A stretch of DNA of 64,000 bases, taken from Nevskia soli DSM 19509 (lineage in GTDB: Bacteria > Pseudomonadota > Gammaproteobacteria > Nevskiales > Nevskiaceae). Where the stretch lies: assembly GCF_000711955.1 (NCBI RefSeq), contig NZ_JONR01000007.1, positions 62,001 through 126,000 on the forward strand, given 5' to 3'. Below are positions 53,429 through 61,856 of the stretch, piece by piece; position 1 is the first letter of the stretch, and the number at the start of each line of letters is the position of its first letter. A program made the position numbers and the translations under genes. Under the pieces are notes generated by a model. That model was not told the origin of the DNA. It saw only the letters and a list, made by a program, of their open reading frames with translations, and ran no database searches.

Positions 53429-54283
53429 ATGCGCGCACTGGCGCTGGCCGGCATGGCGCTGCTGCTGTGCGCCTGTACCAGTACCACGGTAACGCGCGGC
53501 GGTGGCCAGACCATCACCGAGGCGCAGGCCGAGGTGTCCAACGGGCCGAAGTATCGCATCGCCGTCGGCGGCATCCTCGACAAGACCGATCCGCTGACCG
53601 ATCAGTCGGTGGTGAAGCAACTCGGCCTGCTCAACGCCGGCAGGCCGCAGGACCAGCAGATGACGCCGGACGCCCTGACCCAAGGCGTGCGCGACATGCT
53701 GGTGACCGAGCTGTTCAACACCGGCCAGTTCATTGTGCTGGAGCGTGACGCGCTCAACGAGGTGACGCTGGAGCAGGAGTTCTCCGCCTCGGCCCGGGCC
53801 GGCGATGCCACGCGCATTCCGCAGGGGCAACTGGAAGGCGCGGAACTGCTGGTGGTGGGCGCCATCACCGCCTTCGACGCGGGGGCGGGTCCGGGCGGGT
53901 TCGCCTTGCCCATCCCGGTGCCGCTCGGCACCAATTACAGCAACGGCGCCGCGGTGTTCAGCCTCAGTTTCAAGCGCGGCTACGTGGCGATGGACCTGCG
54001 CATCATCGACGTCGCCACCGGCCGCATCGTCGCCACCACCGCGGTGGAAGGCAAGAACACCAAGTACGGACTCAGCCTGAAAGGCCTGGCGGGCGGCCAC
54101 TTCGGCTACGTCCCGCTGCCCAAGGGTCTGGTCGGTTATTTCCAGAACACGCCGGTGGAGGAGGCGCTGCAGAAGATGGTGACCGCCGCCATCGGCGCCA
54201 TTGCGGCGCAGAAGCCGAGCAAGACCTTGCCGGCGATGCCCGTGGCGAGCCCGGCGCCGAGGACCGCGGTAACGACGCCCTAG
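53429..54283 (+). CDS. CsgG-like outer membrane lipoprotein, second of a pair
   Basis: 284 residues, near the length of E. coli CsgG. Lipobox LLLCAC. It is a paralogue of the preceding gene: both share ITEAQAEVSNGPKYRIAV-like starts, ELFNTGQFIVLERDALNEV and DLRIIDVATGRIVATTAV. It is longer in the middle (ALPIPVPLGTNYSNGAAVFSLSFKRG) and has a Pro/Ala-rich tail. The ATG at 53429 is preceded by GGGGGAG and the signal peptide follows. It starts 29 nt after the first gene. Confidence 0.87.
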   Translation: MRALALAGMALLLCACTSTTVTRGGGQTITEAQAEVSNGPKYRIAVGGILDKTDPLTDQSVVKQLGLLNAGRPQDQQMTPDALTQGVRDMLVTELFNTGQFIVLERDALNEVTLEQEFSASARAGDATRIPQGQLEGAELLVVGAITAFDAGAGPGGFALPIPVPLGTNYSNGAAVFSLSFKRGYVAMDLRIIDVATGRIVATTAVEGKNTKYGLSLKGLAGGHFGYVPLPKGLVGYFQNTPVEEALQKMVTAAIGAIAAQKPSKTLPAMPVASPAPRTAVTTP

Positions 54284-54322
54284 GGGGCGAATGGATTCCT
54301 GTCGCCTCGATTTTCCGCCTTC

Positions 54323-54955
54323 CTACTCGTACTTGACCGAACAGCCATAAGGCGACGTCAGCGGCTTGCTCACCGCCTTGCCCGCAAGCGCTTCGTCCAG
54401 CGCGGTCTTGACGTAGGGGCTGGCCCTGCCGATGTCGGCCGGATCGGTGCTGGGCAGGCTGTCGATGCCGCCGGCGTAGATCAGCTTGCCGTAGCCGTCG
54501 ACAATGAACATGTCCGGCGTGGTCTTGGCGTCATACAGATGCCCCAGCTTGCCGCTCGGATCGAGCAGCACCGCGCTCGGTGCCGCCCCGCGCAGTTTCG
54601 TCAACCGGTCGGCGCGCGCGCCGTCGGCATAGCCCTGGGTGCCGGGGGCCGAAGAGATCACCGAGAGCCATACCACGCCCTTGCCGGTGTATTCCTTCTG
54701 CAGGGCCTGCATATTGCCCTGCTTGTAGTAATGCTGGACGAAGGGGCAGCCGTCGTTGGTCCACTCCAGCACCACCAGCTTGCCGCGGTAGTCGGAGAGC
54801 GAGACGGTCTTGCCGTGGCTGTCGACGGCGCTGAACTCCGGCGCCGGACGGCCGATGCGGGATGCGTCGGCTGCCTGTGCCGCGCCGCCCAGGATGGCGC
54901 CGAGAAGAGCAATCAGAAGTCCGCTTAATACAACTGGCTTGTGCTGTGTACGCAT
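54323..54955 (-). CDS. Exported thioredoxin-fold (redoxin) protein
   Basis: 210 residues with a signal peptide (LSGLLIALLGAILGGAAQA) and an AhpC/TlpA-like fold: IGRPAPEFSAVDSHGKTVSLSDYRGKLVVLEW. The active site reads NDGCPFVQHYY, so only one Cys of the usual CxxC is present. A second Cys lies near the C-terminus (PYGCSVKYE) and could act as resolving residue. It is 42 nt from the dsbD-like gene on the same strand, which could reduce it. Confidence 0.87.
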   Translation of the reverse strand: MRTQHKPVVLSGLLIALLGAILGGAAQAADASRIGRPAPEFSAVDSHGKTVSLSDYRGKLVVLEWTNDGCPFVQHYYKQGNMQALQKEYTGKGVVWLSVISSAPGTQGYADGARADRLTKLRGAAPSAVLLDPSGKLGHLYDAKTTPDMFIVDGYGKLIYAGGIDSLPSTDPADIGRASPYVKTALDEALAGKAVSKPLTSPYGCSVKYE

Positions 54956-54997
54956 TGCAGCCTCCCTGAAGGCCTGGGGCGTTCTTTGGCCGGACCT

Positions 54998-57121
54998 TCA
55001 ACTCGGCTTGAGCGAATCCACCACGATCGACGGCGTCAGCAGTTGCGGCAGCACTTTCGGCTCGCCGCCTTTCACGTATACCAGATAGAGCGGCACGCCG
55101 GAACGCCCATAGCGCGACAGCAGCTGGGTGATGGCCGGGTCGGCGCGGGTCCAGTCGCCTTGCAGCCACGCCACCTGCTGGTCGGCGAAGGCCTTGCGCA
55201 CGGTATCGGTGTCCAGCGCCACATGTTCGTTGACCTTGCAGGTGATGCACCAGTCGGCGGTGAGGTCGACGAAGACGGTGCGACCCTGGCTGCGCAGTTC
55301 GCCGACGCGCTGCTCGCTCCAGGGTTCGATCGCCGCGCTGCCCGGCTTGGCGTTGGCCTCACCGGAGGACACAGTGCGGATCTGTGGCGAGGTGAGCAGG
55401 CCCAGCGCCGCCAGCAGCGCGGCGATCTTGAGCAGCAGGGCGACGCGCCCCGGCCGGTTCCACAGCCACAGGGCGAAGGCCAGCAGGGTCAGGCCGAGCA
55501 GGGCCACGGCCATGCCGCTGCGGTCGGTGATGCCGCCCAGCACCCATAGCAGCCAGACCACGCTGAGGTAGAGCGGGAAGGCCATCACCTGCTTGAAGGT
55601 TTCCATCCAGGCGCCGGGACGCGGCAGCAGCTTGCCCAGTTGCGGGAAGAAGCCGATCAGCAGGAACGGCAGCGCCAGGCCCAGACCCAGTGCCAGGAAC
55701 ACCAGCATGGCCACGGCCGTCGGTTGGCCCAGGGCGTAGCCCAGGGCAGTGCCCATGAAGGGCGCGGTGCAGGGGCTGGCCACCGCCACCGCCAGCACGC
55801 CGGTGAAGAAGGAACCGCGGTAGCCGCTGTCGGCGGCGAGGCCCTGGCCCACGCCCATCAGGCGCGTGCCGAACTGCACTACGCCGGACATGGACAGGCC
55901 CATGGCGAAGAACAGGTAGGCCAGCACCGCCACGAACACCGGCTGCTGCAGCTGGAAGCCCCAGCCGACGGCCGAGCCGCCGCCGCGCAGGGCCAGCAAC
56001 AGGCCGGCCAGGCCACCGAAGGTGGCGAGCACGCCGAAGGTGTAGGCCAGGGCATGGCCTCGCTGGCGCCGGGCCACCTTGGCGCGCGCCTCGATCAGGC
56101 TGATGGCCTTGATCGACAGCACCGGGAAGACGCAGGGCATCAGGTTGAGAATCAGGCCGCCGAGCAGGGCCGAGAGCAGTACCAGCGCCAGGCTCAGCGG
56201 AGCAGCGGGTTCGCCGGCCACCGAGCTTGCGCCGGACGCGGTGCTTTTCGGCAGCGCTTCCACGGCACCGGGCTGGGCGTGGATCTCCCAGGCCTTGACC
56301 GTGTCGCCGTCGTGCACCACCAGGGCGCCGTCCACCTGGGCGGGCGCCTTGACGAAGTAGTCGCCCAGGGTCTGCGAGATGCGCAGGCCACGCTCGGCAT
56401 TATTGGAGACCCGTTGCGGCGCCGAATGCTTGAGCAGGTCGCTGGTGTAGGGGAAGAACTCGATGGCGCCTCCGGCGGAGAACTGCGCGCCCTTCACCGC
56501 CAGCGAGAAGTCTCCCTCGCCGGCGCCGCCATGGGTGGCGAACTGCACTTTCCAGTCGGCCGGTGCCGGTTGCGGCAGCTGCGCGCGCGCGGCGCCGAAG
56601 GCGTCACGCCAGCGCGGATCGGCCTGCTCCGGGGTGCCGGCGGCGGTGACCGGGAGGGTCAGGCTGAGGTCGGCGCTGCCGGGGATGCAGATGTCCTTGC
56701 ACACCAGCCATTTGGCCTTGACCTGCAGCGGCAGGGTGGCGCTGCCGGACCAGCCGGCGGGCACGGTCAGCGGCACCAGCATCAGGGTTTCCTTGCTGTA
56801 GCCGTAGTTGACGATGTCGCCCAGGGCGCTGCGGTGCGGATACGGCCACTGGATATCCCCGGCGCTGATCCCGGCCGGCAGGTTCCAGGTCAGGGTGGTA
56901 GCCAGCCCGGAGTCGCCGGGGTTGCGCCAGTAGACGTGCCAGCCGTCCTCGGGGGCGATGCGCAGGGCCACCCAGTTGTCGCCGCCGGCGGCGAGGCTGA
57001 GGTTTTCGGCGATCAGTTCCGCTTCGACGTGCTCGGCCTGGACCGGCGCGGCATGGCCGGGGAGGGTCAAGGCGGCAAGCAGCAGGCCGAGGGCCGGAAA
57101 ACAGGAACGAAACGGGCGCAT
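54998..57121 (-). CDS. dsbD: Thiol:disulfide interchange protein DsbD family
   Basis: 707 residues in three parts. A signal peptide plus N-terminal periplasmic domain (to about 330, beginning APVQAEHVEAELIAENLSLAAG) comes first. A membrane domain with about eight helices follows (MPCVFPVLSIKAISL with its Cys, and VAVASPCTAPFMGTALGYALG with the partner Cys). A C-terminal thioredoxin domain has ADWCITCKVNE. It passes electrons from cytoplasmic thioredoxin to the periplasm. The N-terminal region resembles the ScsB/DUF255-type versions. The ATG at 57121 is placed before the signal peptide; a longer frame upstream has no support. Confidence 0.9.
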   Translation of the reverse strand: MRPFRSCFPALGLLLAALTLPGHAAPVQAEHVEAELIAENLSLAAGGDNWVALRIAPEDGWHVYWRNPGDSGLATTLTWNLPAGISAGDIQWPYPHRSALGDIVNYGYSKETLMLVPLTVPAGWSGSATLPLQVKAKWLVCKDICIPGSADLSLTLPVTAAGTPEQADPRWRDAFGAARAQLPQPAPADWKVQFATHGGAGEGDFSLAVKGAQFSAGGAIEFFPYTSDLLKHSAPQRVSNNAERGLRISQTLGDYFVKAPAQVDGALVVHDGDTVKAWEIHAQPGAVEALPKSTASGASSVAGEPAAPLSLALVLLSALLGGLILNLMPCVFPVLSIKAISLIEARAKVARRQRGHALAYTFGVLATFGGLAGLLLALRGGGSAVGWGFQLQQPVFVAVLAYLFFAMGLSMSGVVQFGTRLMGVGQGLAADSGYRGSFFTGVLAVAVASPCTAPFMGTALGYALGQPTAVAMLVFLALGLGLALPFLLIGFFPQLGKLLPRPGAWMETFKQVMAFPLYLSVVWLLWVLGGITDRSGMAVALLGLTLLAFALWLWNRPGRVALLLKIAALLAALGLLTSPQIRTVSSGEANAKPGSAAIEPWSEQRVGELRSQGRTVFVDLTADWCITCKVNEHVALDTDTVRKAFADQQVAWLQGDWTRADPAITQLLSRYGRSGVPLYLVYVKGGEPKVLPQLLTPSIVVDSLKPS

Positions 57122-57337
57122 GCGGAAGGGAGGCCGTGACGGGGCAAGGGAAGGAGTGTAATGACCTTCGCCGGCGCGTGTGGTTCCGTGGCGCCGGCCC
57201 GGGCCGGCAAATATAAGATCCGACCGCAGTTCCGGGATTGGCGGAGCGCCTGACGACATGCCGGAAAGCATGGCTACAATAGGCTCATTACGGCCCGGGA
57301 GCCGCCGCCTGCGGGCTGCGGCAGTGGCCGGCTGCTG

Positions 57338-57359
57338 GCCCCCGGCATACGCCGGGGGC
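57338..57359. repeat. Perfect GC hairpin in the cysC leader
   Basis: GCCCCCGGC-ATAC-GCCGGGGGC, a 9-bp perfect stem with a 4-nt loop, 36 nt before the cysC start. It could be a repeat of REP type or a regulatory hairpin; no T-run follows. Confidence 0.6.
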
Positions 57360-57395
57360 GACCAACACATAAATATCTTTGGGAGAGTGTTTGCA

Positions 57396-57944
57396 ATGAC
57401 CGCCAGCCCACGCCGCGGTTTCACCCTGTTCATGACCGGGCTTTCCGGTGCCGGCAAGTCGACCCTGTCCGAGCGCGTGGCGCAGGTGATCAAGTCCGAC
57501 TACCAGCGTCCCGCCACCATCCTCGACGGCGACATCGTGCGCGAGATGCTGTCCAGCGGGCTGACCTTCTCCCGCGCCGATCGCGAGCTGAACATCCGCC
57601 GCATCGGCTACGTCGCCGGCGAGGTGACCAAGCATGGCGGCATCTGCATCTGCGCCGCCATCGCGCCGTTTCGCACCGCACGTTCCGAGGTGCGGGCGCG
57701 CATTTCCCAGCTCGGTGGTTTCTACGAGGTGTACATCGCCACGCCGCTGGCGGTGTGCGAGAGCCGCGATCCCAAGGGTCTCTACAAGAAGGCACGCCGC
57801 GGCGAGATCAAGGGTTTCACCGGCATAGACGATCCGTTCGAAATTCCGGAGCACGCGGAAATCTCCATCGACACCAGCAAGATCGCGATCGACGACGCGG
57901 TGAAGAAGATCCTGGCCCTGCCGGAGCGCGACGGACTGCTGTGA
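57396..57944 (+). CDS. cysC: Adenylylsulfate kinase
   Basis: 182 residues with P-loop TGLSGAGKST, the LDGDIVREMLSSGLTFSRADRELNIRRI segment that binds APS, and the late EIKGFTGIDDPFEIPEHAEISIDTS. It phosphorylates APS to PAPS. It is a free-standing kinase: no cysD, cysN, cysH or sulfotransferase gene is in the window. GGGAGAG precedes the ATG. Confidence 0.95.
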   Translation: MTASPRRGFTLFMTGLSGAGKSTLSERVAQVIKSDYQRPATILDGDIVREMLSSGLTFSRADRELNIRRIGYVAGEVTKHGGICICAAIAPFRTARSEVRARISQLGGFYEVYIATPLAVCESRDPKGLYKKARRGEIKGFTGIDDPFEIPEHAEISIDTSKIAIDDAVKKILALPERDGLL

Positions 57945-57948
57945 AGCA

Positions 57949-58062
57949 GTGACTAGTGGCCTGTGACTGGTGGTTGGTGGCCGCTGCGTCAATGACCCCG
58001 GGTGCCCCGAGCGTACAGACTGTCGTGCGGTTACCAACCACTAGTCACTAACCACGAATCAC
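57949..58062. repeat. GTGACTAGTGG-type dispersed repeat, copy 2
   Basis: Arms 57963-57978 and 58033-58048 (GTGACTGGTGGTTGGT-like) are complementary with one mismatch and are flanked by further GTGACTAGTGG words. The same vocabulary occurs at 40901-40980. It fills the gap between cysC and the next gene. Confidence 0.75.
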
Positions 58063-58081
58063 TTTCTTCCCAGGAATCCGC

Positions 58082-59253
<1,172 letters not shown>

Positions 59254-59257
<4 letters not shown>

Positions 59258-59640
59258 GCAGCGCCGCGCGCTTGTTCCTGCTGTTCGGGGCGGGCTATGG
59301 CCTGCTCGGCGTGGCTTTCGGCGCATTCGGCGCCCATGCCTTGCGCGCGCGTCTGGAGCCGGACCTGCTGGCGGTGTTCCACACCGGGGTCGAGTACCAG
59401 TTCTACCACGCCTTTGCCCTGCTGGCGGTCGGCGTGCTGCTGCTGGTGAAGCCGATGCCCGGCCTGACCGTGGCCGGCTGGTGCTTCGCTATCGGCGTGC
59501 TGCTGTTTTCCGGCAGCCTCTATGCGCTGGCCTTGAGCGGCACGCGCTGGCTCGGTGCCATCACACCGTTCGGCGGCCTGCTGTTCCTGGCGGGCTGGGG
59601 CGTGCTGTTCTGGAGCGTGTTGGGCTCCGACCGGGGCTGA
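59254..59640 (+). CDS. DUF423 small membrane protein
   Basis: 128 residues with four predicted membrane helices. It shows the DUF423 pattern LGVAFGAFGAHALRARLEPDLLAVFHTGVEYQFYHAFALL and GSLYALALSGTRWLGAITPFGG. Function is unknown. The GTG start overlaps the preceding stop by 3 nt (GTGA), so the two are translationally coupled. Confidence 0.93.
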
Positions 59641-59670
59641 ATCCGGAAGTCCGGAATCAGCCCGCGCCGG

Positions 59671-60675
59671 CTAGCCCTGCGCCGCCGCCGGCTTGAGCAC
59701 GCGCAGGATCGACTCGGCGATCTGGTCGGAAATGCGCTGCGCCGCGTTCATCATGACCCGTTCGGACACGGCGTGCGCTTCCTCGATCACCGCCTGCCGC
59801 AGGCTCTGGCCGAGCTGGTCGATGCGCTGATTCTGCGCCGCCAGCAGCTCGTCGACATCGCCACGCAGACGGGCCAGCAGGGTATCGACATTGCGGCTGA
59901 GGGAGTCGAGCTGCGGCTCCATCGCCCGCACGACCATATCCTGCAGATGCTGCTCATCCCGTGAGGACTGCGCGGCGCCCTCGACATGGGCCAGTTGCGC
60001 CCTGATCTCGCCGATCTGCACGAACAGGTCCTGGGTGATCTTGCGCAGGCGCGCTTCCATCTCCTCGCGCAGGTTGTCGATGCGCGGCGCGCTTTCATCG
60101 CGCGGTACGGGGCCGCGGACGGCCATCGGTTGTTCCTGCGGCGCGACGAAACGCGGCGCCGCGGCCAGCGGGGCCAGGGCTGCCGGCGGCAGGGCATCAC
60201 GCAGGTTTTTCATCACCGCCTGCTCGATCGCCACTTCCGGTTCGCGGATCGACTGCACCTTGCTCGGCGCGGCCGGTGCCAGTGCGGCGGGCGGAGCGGC
60301 ATCCTGCAGGCGCTTGAGGTTGTCCAGGACGCTACGGATCTGGTCCGGGCTGGGCGGCTTCTGCAGCACGTCGATGGCGCCGCAGACGCGGGCCTGGCGC
60401 AGGAAGTCGTCCCCCTCGTTGGAGGAACACAGCACCACCGGCAGGCCCGCGGTGAGGGCGTTCTGCTTGATCGCCTTGATCGCCTCGAAGCCGTCGGTGC
60501 CGGGCATGATGTGGTCGAGGAACATCACTTCCGGCAATTTCTTGCGCAGGTAGATGTAGGCGTCCTCGGCGCTTTCCGCGGTGTCGACCTGGTAGCCGAA
60601 GCTTTCCAGGAACTTGCGCATGGCGAAGCGCGCGGATTTCGAATCATCCACGACCAGTGCTGTTTTGGCGTTCAT
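59671..60675 (-). CDS. Response regulator with long helical C-terminal tail
   Basis: 334 residues. The receiver domain (1-120) has the acidic pair DD (10-11), phospho-acceptor Asp54 in MFLDHIMPGTDGFE and Lys in VLQKPPSPDQIR. A proline/alanine linker follows (about 130-205). The remaining half is a coiled coil (about 205-330, with EEMEARLRKITQDLFVQIGEIRAQL). No DNA-binding or enzymatic output domain is present. GGGGGATCAAGG precedes the ATG at 60675. There is no histidine kinase next to it. Confidence 0.88.
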   Translation of the reverse strand: MNAKTALVVDDSKSARFAMRKFLESFGYQVDTAESAEDAYIYLRKKLPEVMFLDHIMPGTDGFEAIKAIKQNALTAGLPVVLCSSNEGDDFLRQARVCGAIDVLQKPPSPDQIRSVLDNLKRLQDAAPPAALAPAAPSKVQSIREPEVAIEQAVMKNLRDALPPAALAPLAAAPRFVAPQEQPMAVRGPVPRDESAPRIDNLREEMEARLRKITQDLFVQIGEIRAQLAHVEGAAQSSRDEQHLQDMVVRAMEPQLDSLSRNVDTLLARLRGDVDELLAAQNQRIDQLGQSLRQAVIEEAHAVSERVMMNAAQRISDQIAESILRVLKPAAAQG

Positions 60676-60868
60676 CCTTGATCCCCCAAAGATCATTCGG
60701 TCAATCTTGAATCACCCCGCATCTCGGCCGGGGGAACCACTTGTTACCATTGTCGGCGCCGCCGCGCAAGGGTTGGGCGGCGCCCGGACGGTCGTTTCCA
60801 CCGAACGGCGGTTCCGCGCCGGCCCTGCGGTAGACTGCCGACCGGTCCCGTTTTCGAGGTTGCCGGCC

Positions 60869-61165
60869 ATGTCGCATTACATCGTGGAAATCATCTACCG
60901 CGTACCCTTGTCACGGATCGAGCAGACGGTGACGGCACACCGTGCCCACCTGCAAACCGGCTACGATCGCGGCCTGTTGCTGGCTTCCGGACCGCAAAAC
61001 CCGCGCCAGGGCGGCATCCTGATTGCCCGCGCCGCCGCGCGGACGGAGCTGGAGGCGTTCATCGCACAGGACCCCTACCGCCAGGAAAACCTGGCGGACT
61101 ATCGCCTGATCGAGTTCCAGCCGGTCATGCACCAGTCCTGGACAGCGGAGTGGTTCGGCGCCTGA
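60869..61165 (+). CDS. YciI family protein
   Basis: 98 residues with the YciI ferredoxin-like fold: HYIVEIIYRVPLSRIEQTVTAHRAHL, YDRGLLLASGPQNPRQGGILIARA and FIAQDPYRQENLADYRLIEFQPV, including the conserved His and Asp. Substrate unknown. Convergent with the DUF6438 gene, 6 nt between their stops. Confidence 0.9.
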   Translation: MSHYIVEIIYRVPLSRIEQTVTAHRAHLQTGYDRGLLLASGPQNPRQGGILIARAAARTELEAFIAQDPYRQENLADYRLIEFQPVMHQSWTAEWFGA

Positions 61166-61171
61166 TGGTGC

Positions 61172-61765
61172 TCAATAAGTAGACCGGCCCGAGACCCACT
61201 GTTCGGAGCGGCCGGCCGTGTCGATGGCGCGCTCCAGCGCCTTGAGCGCGGTGGGTGCCTTGTAGCAGCCCAGATCGTGATTGATGCGCTGCCAGCGGTC
61301 GCCGACATAGGCTTCAATCGTCACCCCGGGCATATCGGTGGCCCAGGGGCCGCAGCCGGGTTTGCCGCGGGTATAGCTGCCCCACAGATCGAACGCGGGA
61401 TCGGCGAGCTGCGCGCGCAGCGCCGCCAGCGCCTGCATGTCGGCCTGGCCATGCTGGACCCCGCTGACCGCTACGTGACTGCCGCCGCGGAAATCAACTT
61501 CGCCGTTGCCATGGATGACGAGTTCATAGGCGGGACAGATGCCGTAGCAAGCGCTGCGCTGCATGCGCAATTCGAAGCCGTCGGCGGGTGCCGGGCGCGG
61601 AGGCGCGGGCAGAACATATTGCGTGCGCGGTTTTGTGTTGCCGAATACGGCGGATGGCGGCATGGCCGGCGCGGCGGTGGCGGGCGCAGCATCCGATTCC
61701 GCCGGTTGGGTCGCGGCGCAGGCGGCAGCGGACAGGATCAGGCCAAGACCGGCTGCGTATTTCAT
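61172..61765 (-). CDS. DUF6438-type lipoprotein
   Basis: 197 residues with a lipoprotein signal (GLGLILSAAAC). The body has the DUF6438 hallmark MQRSACYGICPAYELVIHGNGEVDFRG, then HDLGCYKAPTALKALERAID and two further Cys (GKPGCGPW). Such proteins are of unknown function; the regular Cys pairs suggest disulfides outside the cytoplasm. Confidence 0.82.
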   Translation of the reverse strand: MKYAAGLGLILSAAACAATQPAESDAAPATAAPAMPPSAVFGNTKPRTQYVLPAPPRPAPADGFELRMQRSACYGICPAYELVIHGNGEVDFRGGSHVAVSGVQHGQADMQALAALRAQLADPAFDLWGSYTRGKPGCGPWATDMPGVTIEAYVGDRWQRINHDLGCYKAPTALKALERAIDTAGRSEQWVSGRSTY

Positions 61766-61798
61766 GGCTTCAGCTTACGCGCATGCCGGCGCCCGGAC

Positions 61799-61835
61799 AA
61801 AAAAATCCCGGGGAGGCCTGGGGCCTCCCCGGGAT
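61799..61835 (-). terminator. Intrinsic terminator of the M36-type protease gene
   Basis: A 14-bp perfect stem (61805-61818 with 61822-61835, arm ATCCCGGGGAGGCC) has a 3-nt loop and, on the minus strand, a run of T at 61799-61805. It lies 22 nt after the stop codon. Confidence 0.94.
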
Positions 61836-61856
61836 GGTTACAAGGCTTGCTTCCGC

